Below, piece by piece: positions 42,159-49,811 of a stretch of DNA of 49,865 nucleotides; the first letter of the stretch is position 1, and each line of letters begins with the position of its first letter. The stretch covers positions 1-49,865 of the forward strand of contig UQSB01000011.1 in the NCBI GenBank assembly GCA_900543505.1, given 5' to 3'. Origin of the DNA: an uncultured Collinsella sp. (lineage in GTDB: Bacteria > Actinomycetota > Coriobacteriia > Coriobacteriales > Coriobacteriaceae). Made by a program: the position numbers and the translations under genes. A model generated the notes under the pieces. The model saw only the letters and a list, made by a program, of their open reading frames with translations, ran no database searches and was not told the origin of the DNA.

Positions 42159-42350
42159 ATGACTGATGAAGTGACTGATTTCGACCATAACGATGCTGCG
42201 ATGCAGGACTTCGATGCATTGAGCGAGCTCGATAGTCTGTTTGAAGAGGACGAGCGACTGAAGCAAGCTGAGAACAATGTTTTGACTCAAAATCTCTCAG
42301 GCTTTGCAAACTGCTTTCCCGATTGGGATTTGCATCCGCCGGTAGCGTAG
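42159..42350 (+). CDS. Small acidic protein, last gene of SPFH operon
   Basis: A 63-residue protein with about a third acidic residues (MTDEVTDFDHNDAAMQDF, ELDSLFEEDERLKQAENN) and an aromatic end (FANCFPDWDLHPPVA). GGAG lies 8 bases before the ATG, 41 bases after the coiled-coil gene. No relative known to me. It could be an adaptor or a peptide ligand of the operon proteins; it could also be a chance frame. Confidence 0.5.
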   Translation: MTDEVTDFDHNDAAMQDFDALSELDSLFEEDERLKQAENNVLTQNLSGFANCFPDWDLHPPVA

Positions 42351-42383
42351 AAAAGCGCTTGAAACACAAGCTGCGATCATTTG

Positions 42384-42432
42384 GAAACATCGATGTTTCT
42401 GCGGGCTAGAAGCCATGGGACTTTTGGCCCGC
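42384..42432 (+). terminator. Palindrome and possible terminator after the SPFH operon
   Basis: GAAACATCGATGTTTC (42384-42399) is a perfect 16-base palindrome. Directly after it, GCGGGC pairs with GCCCGC over a 19-base loop, followed by TGTCTTTC. Together they may end the operon. The stretch 42433-42550 has a further small hairpin (ATGCCG/CGGCAT) and no clear gene. Confidence 0.4.
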
Positions 42433-42551
42433 TGTCTTTCATATGCCGGTCGGCGGCATAGGGCATCAACCGTATTCTAGGTTCTTGGACGCCAGGCCGA
42501 CTCGCTTCGGATCGGGCGCTACACCAACTTTCTCGAGACTACCAATCTGAC

Positions 42552-42586
42552 AGGGCCTCGTCCGCGTGTGGACGGGGCCCTTTTGC
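42552..42586 (+). terminator. Rho-independent terminator upstream of toxin-antitoxin genes
   Basis: AGGGCCTCGTCC and GGACGGGGCCCT pair (one T:G) around GCGTGT, followed by TTTTG. No gene immediately upstream is recognised, so it may belong to a lost gene or an unseen RNA. Confidence 0.7.
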
Positions 42587-42610
42587 GTGGCCTTTTATGT
42601 CTGCTATACT
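42583..42610 (+). promoter_or_regulatory. Promoter of the toxin-antitoxin operon
   Basis: TTGCGT (42583-42588) and TATACT (42605-42610) are 16 bases apart, and the antitoxin ATG follows 24 bases later. The -35 box overlaps the T-run of the preceding terminator. Confidence 0.6.
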
Positions 42611-42634
42611 GCTAGCAAGTAGAGAGGAGCCGCT

Positions 42635-42979
42635 ATGGGTACAGCAACGGTGCAGCTCAATACGCGAATCGATCCTATGCTCAAAGCTGGTGGCGATGCG
42701 GTCCTAACTCGCAATGGGTTGGGGCCGAGCGATGCTATTCGTGCGCTTTGGGTCTATCTTGTCGAGCATCAAGCGTTGCCGGGATTTATGCTGGCGGATA
42801 AGCGTGAGCTGCCCCGTGCGGAGAGCCTGGCCGAGCAGGGGTGTGGCCTAGCTTTTTCCTCGTTGGGGCTAAGCGCTTCGGATTTTGCGCCAGCTGAATC
42901 GTCTGCGGAAGACTGGGATGCCGTACGCGATGATATGTATGACGCGATGATTGCCGACATGGAGGCGAATTGCCGATGA
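42635..42979 (+). CDS. RelB/DinJ-like antitoxin
   Basis: A 114-residue protein. The N-terminal 45 residues have the ribbon-helix-helix pattern of RelB/DinJ (TATVQLNTRIDPMLKAGGDA, then GLGPSDAIRALWVYLV). The C-terminal part is acidic and probably unfolded until it binds the toxin. AGAGAGGAG precedes the ATG. Its stop overlaps the PIN-domain gene by four bases (ATGA), the standard order antitoxin-toxin. RelB/DinJ antitoxins normally partner RelE/YafQ toxins, not PIN nucleases, so the pairing is uncommon. Confidence 0.85.
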   Translation: MGTATVQLNTRIDPMLKAGGDAVLTRNGLGPSDAIRALWVYLVEHQALPGFMLADKRELPRAESLAEQGCGLAFSSLGLSASDFAPAESSAEDWDAVRDDMYDAMIADMEANCR

Positions 42980-43443
42980 TCGAGGCAAAGCACCTGCTTG
43001 TGGATACGAATGTGTGGCTTGATTATTACCTGCAAGAGGGGGCATTCCACGAAGCGAAGCGCCTGGTGGAGCTTGCCGAGGCGGGAAAGATTGACCTTCT
43101 GTACGCGCCGACGACGGCAAAGGATGTGTTCTACATTTTGCCTCGGCGCCTAGCCCGGCGGAATGCGAATGGGATTAACGTGTCGTTTGCCTCGGCGTCG
43201 TGGGCCTGCATTGAGCACATGATGCAGGTGGCGACGGCCTCTCCGCTTTCGTTGGCAGAGTGCGAAATGGCGCGCATGCTTGGCAAGCGCATGCCGGATC
43301 TTGAAGACAACCTCATCATCGCTTCGGGCGAGACGGCAGATGTTGACTACGTAGTCACGAGTGACCGACGCATGCTGGAGGCAATGCCCGAGGTTTGCCT
43401 GACGCCCGTGCGTGCACTCGAGATGATCGAGATCCTCGACTAA
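42976..43443 (+). CDS. PIN-domain toxin ribonuclease (VapC-like)
   Basis: A 155-residue nuclease-type toxin. The acidic PIN residues are visible: LVDTNVWLDYY at the start, an Asp in TTAKDVFYIL, the pair DLEDNLIIA in the second half and VVTSDRRML near the end. Residues up to about 140 match the length of the domain. ATG 42976 overlaps the antitoxin stop; a TTG at 42970 is possible. It would cleave RNA, commonly tRNA, when free of the antitoxin; the target is unknown. Confidence 0.88.
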   Translation: MIEAKHLLVDTNVWLDYYLQEGAFHEAKRLVELAEAGKIDLLYAPTTAKDVFYILPRRLARRNANGINVSFASASWACIEHMMQVATASPLSLAECEMARMLGKRMPDLEDNLIIASGETADVDYVVTSDRRMLEAMPEVCLTPVRALEMIEILD

Positions 43444-43508
43444 CCTTGCCTGCCTCGTTTCGCTATCATATGGGGAAATGTGAACCTCATGCAACTTTGG
43501 AGGACGGT

Positions 43509-43976
43509 ATGGCGGATAACGCCGAGATGCTATTCTCGCCCGAGCTGGTGTTTTTTGATTGGGAGTGTGCGACGCCGGATGAGGTGTTTGCGCAGCTCGA
43601 GGACGAGCTCGCTCCGCGCGGCTACATTGCCGAGGGTTGGCTCGACGCCGTCCGCACGCGCGAGGACGCCTATCCCACGGGTCTCGCTATGCCGGCGGCA
43701 AACATCGCCATTCCGCATACCGATCCGGGATTTGTGGCCAAGCCCTATATCGCGGTGGTAAAGCCCGCTGCACCTGTGACGTTCAGCGCGATGGCGGGTA
43801 TGGGCGCCCCGGTGCCGGCGCAGATTATCATCAATCTGGGCATTGCCGAGCCGGGCGGCCAGGTCGAGGCCCTGCAAGCGCTTATGAATATCTTTATGGA
43901 TGCCGACGCTGCAGCCGATGTACTCGGCCAGACCACGCCGCAGGGCATGGTCGACGCCATCCGCCGCCACTTTTAA
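43509..43976 (+). CDS. PTS EIIA of the fructose/galactitol (PtsN/GatA) type
   Basis: A 155-residue phosphocarrier. The phosphorylated histidine is in NIAIPHTDPGFV (about residue 68), in the context TREDAYPTGLAMPAANIAIPHTD typical of GatA-type EIIA. MFSAM-type strands follow. ATG 43509 follows GGAGG by 5 bases. No EIIB or EIIC is near; the gene stands alone after the toxin-antitoxin pair. It may serve a transporter encoded elsewhere or have a regulatory role. Confidence 0.85.
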   Translation: MADNAEMLFSPELVFFDWECATPDEVFAQLEDELAPRGYIAEGWLDAVRTREDAYPTGLAMPAANIAIPHTDPGFVAKPYIAVVKPAAPVTFSAMAGMGAPVPAQIIINLGIAEPGGQVEALQALMNIFMDADAAADVLGQTTPQGMVDAIRRHF

Positions 43977-43984
43977 GGCCGGCA

Positions 43985-44090
43985 CTTGGGGCTGTCCCTA
44001 ACTGTCGGCAGAAAAGGAACGTCCCTAACTGCCAACTGCCAGACCTGTCCCCTTTGCACCAAAATGGTGCAGATTAACCCGTCTCCCATG
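43985..44090. repeat. Patch of short dispersed GTCCC repeats
   Basis: Within 100 bases, GTCCCTAACTG occurs at 43995 and again at 44023, CTGTCCCCTTTG at 44045, and TGCACCAAAATGGTGCA forms a perfect palindrome at 44055-44071. The core (GGGACAG on the other strand) recurs at 26546, 37332, 49120 and 49804. It looks like decayed copies of a small interspersed repeat. Confidence 0.5.
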
Positions 44091-44162
44091 CACCAGGTGT
44101 GTCGCGGGGGCTGCGTTGTGACACAATGGCGTTTGTTCGATTCGTGATGCGAAAGGCCAAAC

Positions 44163-45386
44163 ATGGCAAACAAGAAAAAGAACCCCGAGGTCGCGCCGAC
44201 GTCCGAGCAACGGTCCCGCGCCGCCTCCAGCTCTCGCAAGAAGCAGCGCAAGACCTATGTGTCCAAGACCGTCAAGATTGTCCTGGTGGTCATCGGCGTG
44301 CTGGCGATGCTGCTCTCCGTCTCGGCCATGGCGTGCTCCGGCCTGATGTCGCAGACCGAAAGCGCCAGCTCGGGCTATAAGCTCACTGGTGGCGTGGCTG
44401 CCACCATCAACGGCACCAACCTCACCGAGGACACCGTGACCAAGCAGATCATGAGCATGCGCACGTCCTATGGTTATACCAAGGACAAGGATTGGGCGCA
44501 GTACCTGGTCAACAACGACCTTACGCCCAAGAAGTACCGCAAGCAGCTCATCGATTCCTACACGCAGCAGATTCTGCTTCAGCAGGCGCAGAAGGAAAAC
44601 GGTGTGACGGTGTCGGATGAGGAAGTCGAGAAGGCTTGGAAGGACGCGTGCAAGAGCGCGGGCGGCGCCAAGACCTTTAAGAAGACCCTTAAGACTTACG
44701 GCTACACCGAGGACACCTATAAGAGCTCGCTCAAGGAGAGCCTGGCGCAGCAAAAGCTCAAGGAAGCCGTGGCGCCCACCAGCAAGCCCAAGGACAGCGA
44801 GATCGTCGATTACATCAACGAGAACCTGTCGAAGTACAACGATGCCCGCCGCTCGTCGAACATCCTGATCAAGGTCGATTCCGACGCATCCGACGAGGAC
44901 AAGGCTGCCGCCAAGGCCAAGGCGCAGGAGTGCCTGGACAAGATTAACTCCGGCGAGCTGAGCTTCGAAGACGCCGTGAAGCAGTATTCCGACGACACCG
45001 GTTCCAAGGAGAAGAAGGGCGACGTGGGCTGGGACAAGCTCACCACCTTCGTCGACAGCTATCAGGCGGCGCTCGAAGGCCTTAACAAGGGCGACGTGAG
45101 CGACGTCGTCGAGTCGACGTATGGTTACCACATCATCAAGTGCACCGACTACTTCCATGTCGATAGCCAGGTCGATGACATTAAACAGGTGCCCAAGGAC
45201 ATCAAGAAGTATGTCTCCAACGTGGTGAAGACGCAGGCAGAGAGCACTGCGTACAGCGAGTGGCTGGAGCAGTACAAGAAGGACGCCGACATCACCGTTA
45301 ACCCCATGCCCAAGGACGTGCCGTACAACGTCAGCCTGAAGGGCGTCACCAAGAGTTCGACCGACAATTCGTCGACGACTGAGTAA
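44163..45386 (+). CDS. Parvulin-type peptidylprolyl isomerase (PrsA/SurA-like), membrane-anchored
   Basis: A 407-residue exported foldase. The N-terminus is basic and cytoplasmic (residues 1-35), followed by a membrane helix at about 38-58 (IVLVVIGVLAMLLSVSAMAC); a cysteine at its end could be lipidated, but the context SAMACSG is weak. A SurA-N-like chaperone domain follows (ATINGTNLTEDTVTKQIMSM). The parvulin domain is RSSNILIKVDSDASDEDKAA, EDAVKQYSDDTGSKEKKGDVGW and DVVESTYGYHIIKC. GAAAGG precedes the ATG. It assists folding of secreted proteins outside the membrane. The next gene follows 54 bases later. Confidence 0.92.
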   Translation: MANKKKNPEVAPTSEQRSRAASSSRKKQRKTYVSKTVKIVLVVIGVLAMLLSVSAMACSGLMSQTESASSGYKLTGGVAATINGTNLTEDTVTKQIMSMRTSYGYTKDKDWAQYLVNNDLTPKKYRKQLIDSYTQQILLQQAQKENGVTVSDEEVEKAWKDACKSAGGAKTFKKTLKTYGYTEDTYKSSLKESLAQQKLKEAVAPTSKPKDSEIVDYINENLSKYNDARRSSNILIKVDSDASDEDKAAAKAKAQECLDKINSGELSFEDAVKQYSDDTGSKEKKGDVGWDKLTTFVDSYQAALEGLNKGDVSDVVESTYGYHIIKCTDYFHVDSQVDDIKQVPKDIKKYVSNVVKTQAESTAYSEWLEQYKKDADITVNPMPKDVPYNVSLKGVTKSSTDNSSTTE

Positions 45387-45440
45387 TCATGGGGCGGCGC
45401 TCGTGTGAGTGCCGCCCGCACTATTGAGGAGGATTTGCAG

Positions 45441-45884
45441 ATGACCAACGAAGAGCTGCAGAAGGAAATGATCGCGGCCATGAAGGCCAAGGACAAGGTT
45501 CGCCTGTCCATCATTCGCCAGGTTAAGGCCGAAGTGAAGAACATCGAGGTCAACGAGCGTCGCGATGTGACCGAGGAAGACGTCAACAGCATGATCAAGC
45601 GTCTGATTAAGCAGACGAGCGAGACCTTGGAGATGTCCATCAAGGCCGGCACCGATCAGGACCGTACCGACAACCTGACCGAGCAGGTCAAGATTCTGGA
45701 GAGCCTGCTGCCCGCACAGGTTTCGGGCGAGGAACTCGAGGCTCTGATCGAGCAGGTTATCGCCGAGCTGGGCGCCACATCTAAGAAGCAGATGGGCCAG
45801 GTCATGGGAGCACTCGGCAAGGCCACCGGCGGCAACTTCGACAAGCCTGCGGCGGCAAAGATCGTCGGAGCGAAATTGGCGTAA
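45441..45884 (+). CDS. GatB/YqeY-domain protein
   Basis: A 147-residue protein of the YqeY family, related to the tail domain of the amidotransferase GatB. Typical elements are ELQKEMIAAMKAKDKVRLSI, the strand-helix VIKRLIKQ-like MIKRLIKQTSETLE, EILESLLPAQVSGEELEALIEQ and MGQVMGALGKATGGNFDKPAA near the end. AGGAGG lies 7 bases before ATG 45441. Its function may involve tRNA metabolism. It may be co-transcribed with the foldase upstream; a terminator follows. Confidence 0.92.
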   Translation: MTNEELQKEMIAAMKAKDKVRLSIIRQVKAEVKNIEVNERRDVTEEDVNSMIKRLIKQTSETLEMSIKAGTDQDRTDNLTEQVKILESLLPAQVSGEELEALIEQVIAELGATSKKQMGQVMGALGKATGGNFDKPAAAKIVGAKLA

Positions 45885-45911
45885 GTGCCGGCCGACACAT
45901 AGTTGATGTTG

Positions 45912-45951
45912 AGGGGGGGGCGTGGGCCCATTACGGGCGCCCCCCTTTTTT
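45912..45951 (+). terminator. G-rich terminator after the YqeY gene
   Basis: GGGGGGCG and CGCCCCCC form an 8-bp stem over a 15-base loop, followed by six T. The left arm includes a run of eight G. Confidence 0.85.
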
Positions 45952-46081
45952 GTGGGCCAATAAGTGCCCAATGAGTGGGCGGAAGGTTGCGGGTTCTTTA
46001 CGGGGATGTAGTGTGGGCTGCGGAAACGTGGTTCTTTCCGTACAATAGTTCAACTCGTGTAAACGCAGGGAAGGGACATTC

Positions 46082-46813
46082 ATGGCAGACATGATCGAGA
46101 TCAAGCATCTCAACAAGTACTTTGGCGACCTGCATGTGCTCAAAGATATCAACCTCACCGTCAAGCGCGGCGAGAAGCTCGTAATGATCGGGCCTTCCGG
46201 CTCGGGTAAGTCGACGCTCATCCGTTGCGTCGATTATCTGGAGGAGCCCACGTCGGGCGAGGTCATCATCGACGGTACGCCGCTTACCAAAAAGAACCAC
46301 CTGGAGATGGCTCGCAAGTATAGTTCCATGGTGTTTCAGCAGTTCAACCTGTATCCCAACATGACGGTGCTCGGCAACCTGACGCTCGCGCCCATCAAGC
46401 TGCAGAAGAAGAGCAAGGAGGAGGCGACCGAGATCGCCATCGCCGCACTCAAGCGCGTCGGCATGGCGCATAAGGCCGGCGAGTATCCGCAGAATCTCTC
46501 GGGTGGTCAGCAGCAGCGCATCGCCATCGCCCGTGCCCTGTGCACCAAGCAGCCCATCATCCTGTTTGATGAGCCGACCTCGGCGCTCGACCCCGAGATG
46601 GTCCAGGAGGTTCTGGACGTTATGATTGAGCTCGCGCAGGAGGATATCACCATGATCTGCGTGACGCATGAGATGGGCTTTGCGCGCCAGGTGGCCGACC
46701 GCGTCATCTTTATGGAGGACGGCCGCATTCTGGAGGAGGGTACGCCCGAGCACTTCTTCGATAATCCCGAGAACCCGCGCTGCCGCGAGTTCCTGTCCAA
46801 GATTCTGCACTAG
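46082..46813 (+). CDS. Polar amino-acid ABC transporter, ATP-binding protein (GlnQ-like)
   Basis: A 243-residue ATPase. Walker A GPSGSGKSTLIRCVDYLEEP, Q-loop VFQQFNLYPNMTVLGNLT, signature LSGGQQQRIAIARAL, Walker B IILFDEPTSALDPEMVQ and the switch His in ICVTHEMGFA are all present. The LYPNMTVLGN Q-loop and CVDYLEEPTSG are typical of the GlnQ/HisP group. GGAAGGG precedes the ATG. First gene of an ABC operon of four genes (ATPase, binding lipoprotein, two permeases). Confidence 0.95.
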   Translation: MADMIEIKHLNKYFGDLHVLKDINLTVKRGEKLVMIGPSGSGKSTLIRCVDYLEEPTSGEVIIDGTPLTKKNHLEMARKYSSMVFQQFNLYPNMTVLGNLTLAPIKLQKKSKEEATEIAIAALKRVGMAHKAGEYPQNLSGGQQQRIAIARALCTKQPIILFDEPTSALDPEMVQEVLDVMIELAQEDITMICVTHEMGFARQVADRVIFMEDGRILEEGTPEHFFDNPENPRCREFLSKILH

Positions 46814-46821
46814 GCGCGGTG

Positions 46822-47697
46822 ATGGACATGACGGATATGACGAGGGCGGCCGTGTCGCGCCGTCACTTTTTGCAGCTGGCTGGCGCCGGCATGCTTGCGC
46901 TGACGGGGACCGCGCTTACCGGTTGCGGCAACTCCACCAGCGGCGAGGGCTCCGACAAGGGGTCCAAGCTCGCGGCCATCAAGTCGCGTGGCCATCTGAA
47001 TGCCGGCGTTAAGAAAGACGTTCCCGGCTATGGCTATTACGACACCGCCAAGGGTCGCTTTGAGGGCATGGAAGTCGATTTGTGCTACCAAATCGCCGCT
47101 GCCGTCTTTGGCGTGAGCTACAAGGATGCCCGCGCCCAGGAGCTGGTCGAGTTTACCGACGTAACGCCCAAGACGCGCGGCCCGCTGATCGATAACGGCC
47201 AGCTCGACGTGGTCGCGGCGACCTACACCATCACCGACGAGCGTAAGAAGAGCTGGGATTTCTCGACGCCGTACCGCACCGACTACGTGGGACTCATGGT
47301 CAAGAAGCGTTCGGGCTTTACCTCGATTGAGGACCTGGACGGCAAGGTCATCGGCGTGAGCCAGGGTGCCACCACGCAGGGCCTGATCGAGCAGATGATC
47401 AAGGACAACGGCTTTAGCTGTAAGCCCGAGTTTAGGGCCTTTAGCGGCTATCCCATCATCAAGAGTTCGCTCGACGCCGGCAATATCGACGTCTTTGCCA
47501 TGGACCGCTCCACGCTGGCCGGCTACATGAACGAGACCGTTGAGCTGCTGCAGCCCGAGGTCAAGTTTGGCGAGCAGGGCTACGGCGTGGCGACCAAGAA
47601 GGGCTGCGACCTTTCGGCCGTGGTCGATCAGGTGATTTGCGATCGTCTGGCCGACGGCTGGCTCGACCAAGAGGTCAAGACCTGGGGTCTTGTATAG
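46822..47697 (+). CDS. Polar amino-acid ABC transporter, substrate-binding lipoprotein
   Basis: A solute-binding protein of about 291 residues (SBP_bac_3). The signal has a twin-arginine pattern (SRRHFLQL) together with a lipobox ALTGC, so it is probably a lipoprotein exported by the Tat route. After a Ser/Gly linker come IKSRGHLNAGVKKDVPGYGYYD, FEGMEVDLCYQIAAAVFG, LIDNGQLDVVAATYTITDERKKSWDFS, and DLDGKVIGVSQGATTQ. The start is ambiguous: GTG 46819 and ATGs 46822, 46828 and 46837 lack a strong ribosome site. It lies close behind the ATPase gene, so coupling is likely. Ligand: probably glutamine/glutamate or another polar amino acid. Confidence 0.92.
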   Translation: MDMTDMTRAAVSRRHFLQLAGAGMLALTGTALTGCGNSTSGEGSDKGSKLAAIKSRGHLNAGVKKDVPGYGYYDTAKGRFEGMEVDLCYQIAAAVFGVSYKDARAQELVEFTDVTPKTRGPLIDNGQLDVVAATYTITDERKKSWDFSTPYRTDYVGLMVKKRSGFTSIEDLDGKVIGVSQGATTQGLIEQMIKDNGFSCKPEFRAFSGYPIIKSSLDAGNIDVFAMDRSTLAGYMNETVELLQPEVKFGEQGYGVATKKGCDLSAVVDQVICDRLADGWLDQEVKTWGLV

Positions 47698-47722
47698 GCG
47701 CATCGTCCAAGGAAGGAATCAA

Positions 47723-48469
47723 ATGCTCGAAGGATTATTTGACGCCGACCGTTGGTCGACGACATTTCAAAACATGGGGCCCTTCTGGGAGGGCTTTGGC
47801 GTGACGCTGCAGGTGGTCGTTGCCGGTCTGCTGCTGTCGCTGGTGCTGGGCACGCTGCTGGGCGTGTTCTCTACCACCCGTTCGCGCGTGCTGCGCGCCA
47901 TAAGCCGCGTGTACGTGGAGTTTTACCAGAACACCCCGTTGCCCGTGCAGGTGCTCTTTATGTACATGGCTGGTCCGCAGTTTTTGCAGGCCATAACCGG
48001 TGCCGACCAGCCGGTGCGCATCGCGCCGTTCGTGCTGGGCTTCTTGGGCGTGGGCCTGTATCACGCGGCCTACATCTCGGAGGTTATCCGCACCGGTATC
48101 GAGGCGGTTCCGCGCGGTCAGATGGAGGCGGCGCAGAGCCAGGGCTTCACCCGTGCGCAGGCGTACTGGTACATCGTGCTGCCCCAGACATTCAAGATCA
48201 TTCTGCCGCCGCTGTGTAACCAGGCGCTCAACCTGGTCAAGAACACGTCGGTGCTGGCGCTTGTGGCCGGCGGCGACCTTATGTACCGTTCCGACAACTT
48301 TGTGAGTCTGTACGGTTACCTGCAGGGATACATCGTCTGCTGCCTTATGTACTTCATCATCTGCTTTCCGCTCGCCATGCTGGTGCAGTGGCTCGAGCGC
48401 CGCTCCAAGGAGCGTCCGCGCGGCGTGAGCCTGGCCGAGCTGGGGCTCGACAACGTAGAGGAGGCCTAG
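47723..48469 (+). CDS. Polar amino-acid ABC transporter, permease
   Basis: Membrane subunit of 248 residues of the HisM/GlnP family. FWEGFGVTLQVVVAGLLLSLVLG is the start of the permease fold, EFYQNTPLPVQVLFMYM contains the typical NTP motif, and the ATPase contact (EAA) loop is EAVPRGQMEAAQSQGFTRAQ. ATG 47723 follows AAGGAAGG by 7 bases. It pairs with the next permease as the heterodimeric channel. Confidence 0.93.
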   Translation: MLEGLFDADRWSTTFQNMGPFWEGFGVTLQVVVAGLLLSLVLGTLLGVFSTTRSRVLRAISRVYVEFYQNTPLPVQVLFMYMAGPQFLQAITGADQPVRIAPFVLGFLGVGLYHAAYISEVIRTGIEAVPRGQMEAAQSQGFTRAQAYWYIVLPQTFKIILPPLCNQALNLVKNTSVLALVAGGDLMYRSDNFVSLYGYLQGYIVCCLMYFIICFPLAMLVQWLERRSKERPRGVSLAELGLDNVEEA

Positions 48470-48472
48470 CGC

Positions 48473-49111
48473 ATGGAAATCTTCAACGCGACCAACCTGC
48501 TCTACATTTGGGGCGGCTTTGTTAAGACCATAGAGATCTCGGCGCTGTCGATCTTTTTCTCGCTCATCTTTGGCACGGTCCTGGCGCTCGTTAAAAGCTA
48601 TGCGCCCCGCCCATTCCGTATTTTGGTGAGCGCCTATATCGAGCTGTTCCGTTGCACGCCGAACCTGCTGTGGATCCTGTTCATCTACTTTACGGTGCAG
48701 GGTTTGGACATTGTGATTTCGACCATCGCCTTTACGCTGTTTACCAGCGCTGTTATGGCCGAGATTGTGCGCGGCGGCCTCAACTCGATTCCGCGCGGCC
48801 AGTTTGAGGCGGCGCAGAGCCAGGGCTTCGGCTTCTTTGCCACCATGCGCTACATCATTCTGCCGCAGACGTTTAAGACGATCATTCCGGCGTTGTTTAG
48901 CCAGTGCACGACCGTCATTAAGGACAGCTCGTATCTTTCGGGCATTAACGTGGCCGAGCTCATGTACACGGCAAACGTCGTGATGGCCCACGCGATCGAT
49001 CTGTCGCAGGTGCTTATGCTCTACGGCTTGGTGTTTGCGATGTACTTTGTGCTCAACTTTGGTATCTCGCTGCTGGTCCGAGCCTATCAGCGCCGTATTG
49101 TGGCAGCGTAG
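48473..49111 (+). CDS. Polar amino-acid ABC transporter, second permease
   Basis: Membrane subunit of 212 residues. FVKTIEISALSIFFSLIFGTVLALV opens the fold, ELFRCTPNLLWILFIYF is the NTP-type motif (CTP here), and the EAA loop is NSIPRGQFEAAQSQGFGFFATM. The ATG lies 3 bases after the stop of the first permease, with GAGGAGG upstream, so the two are coupled. Confidence 0.93.
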   Translation: MEIFNATNLLYIWGGFVKTIEISALSIFFSLIFGTVLALVKSYAPRPFRILVSAYIELFRCTPNLLWILFIYFTVQGLDIVISTIAFTLFTSAVMAEIVRGGLNSIPRGQFEAAQSQGFGFFATMRYIILPQTFKTIIPALFSQCTTVIKDSSYLSGINVAELMYTANVVMAHAIDLSQVLMLYGLVFAMYFVLNFGISLLVRAYQRRIVAA

Positions 49112-49159
49112 AATGTGGCAAAGGGACAGCCCCTTTGTCACACAGAGAAAGGAATCGCG

Positions 49160-49783
49160 ATGAGCGATCTGGAGAATAAGAAGAGTCCCGTGGTCATTAC
49201 CATCGCGCGCGACTTTGGTGCCGAGGGCCACGAGATTGGACGCATCCTCGCCAACGAGTTGGGGATTCCTCTGTACGATAACGAGCTGCTAGTGCGTGCG
49301 TCGCTGCGTGCGGGTGAGTCGCTCGACAAGATGGCCGCCTATGACGAACGTCTGGCCGTGGAGAACATGGCGTTTCTGCCCGACCGCTACGATGCACGTT
49401 CGTACTCGGATAAGTTGTTCCAAAAGATGAGCCAGGTGATTTTGGATCTGGGCGAGACCGAGAGCTGCATTATCGAGGGTCGCCTGTCCGACTACCTGCT
49501 GCGTAACAACCCCAATCACATTGCCGTATTGGTGACCGCTCCCTTTGAGGACCGCGTCGAGATTGTGCGCAAGAAGCGTGGCCTTAATAAAAAGAAGGGT
49601 GCCAAGCTGGTCAAGCAGCAGCAGAAGGCGCGTGAGGCATTCTACAAGCGTTACAGCGCCGGAAAGTGGAAGATGACGAGCGGTAAGGATATCGTCGTCA
49701 ACCGCGCCAAGCTGGGCCGCGAAGGCTGCAAAGACGTTATCGCCGCTGCCTACCGCTACAAAGTAGCGCAGCTCGAAGACTAA
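49160..49783 (+). CDS. Cytidylate-kinase-like family protein
   Basis: A 207-residue nucleotide-binding protein of the cytidylate-kinase-like (AAA_26) group. PVVITIARDFGAEGHEIGRILANELGIPLYD is the modified P-loop, SQVILDLGETESCIIEGRLSDYLL and VLVTAPFEDRVEIVRKK follow, and the last third has the lid-like AREAFYKRYSAGKWKM. ATG 49160 follows GAAAGG by 6 bases. It lies 48 bases after the ABC operon, with a short palindromic repeat (AAAGGGACAGCCCCTTT) between. The substrate of these proteins is generally not CMP and here is unknown. Confidence 0.88.
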   Translation: MSDLENKKSPVVITIARDFGAEGHEIGRILANELGIPLYDNELLVRASLRAGESLDKMAAYDERLAVENMAFLPDRYDARSYSDKLFQKMSQVILDLGETESCIIEGRLSDYLLRNNPNHIAVLVTAPFEDRVEIVRKKRGLNKKKGAKLVKQQQKAREAFYKRYSAGKWKMTSGKDIVVNRAKLGREGCKDVIAAAYRYKVAQLED

Positions 49784-49811
49784 CCGACCAAAACCACCAC
49801 AAAGGGGACAG

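Noticed and set aside
42440..42550. Possible end of a lost gene (frame reading SLRIGRYTNFLETTNLT)
   Set aside because: The stretch is short, has no start or ribosome site, and I cannot tie it to any family.
47735..49231. 498-codon frame opposite the ABC permeases
   Set aside because: It is a His/Arg-rich shadow; the permease motifs and ribosome sites are on the plus strand.
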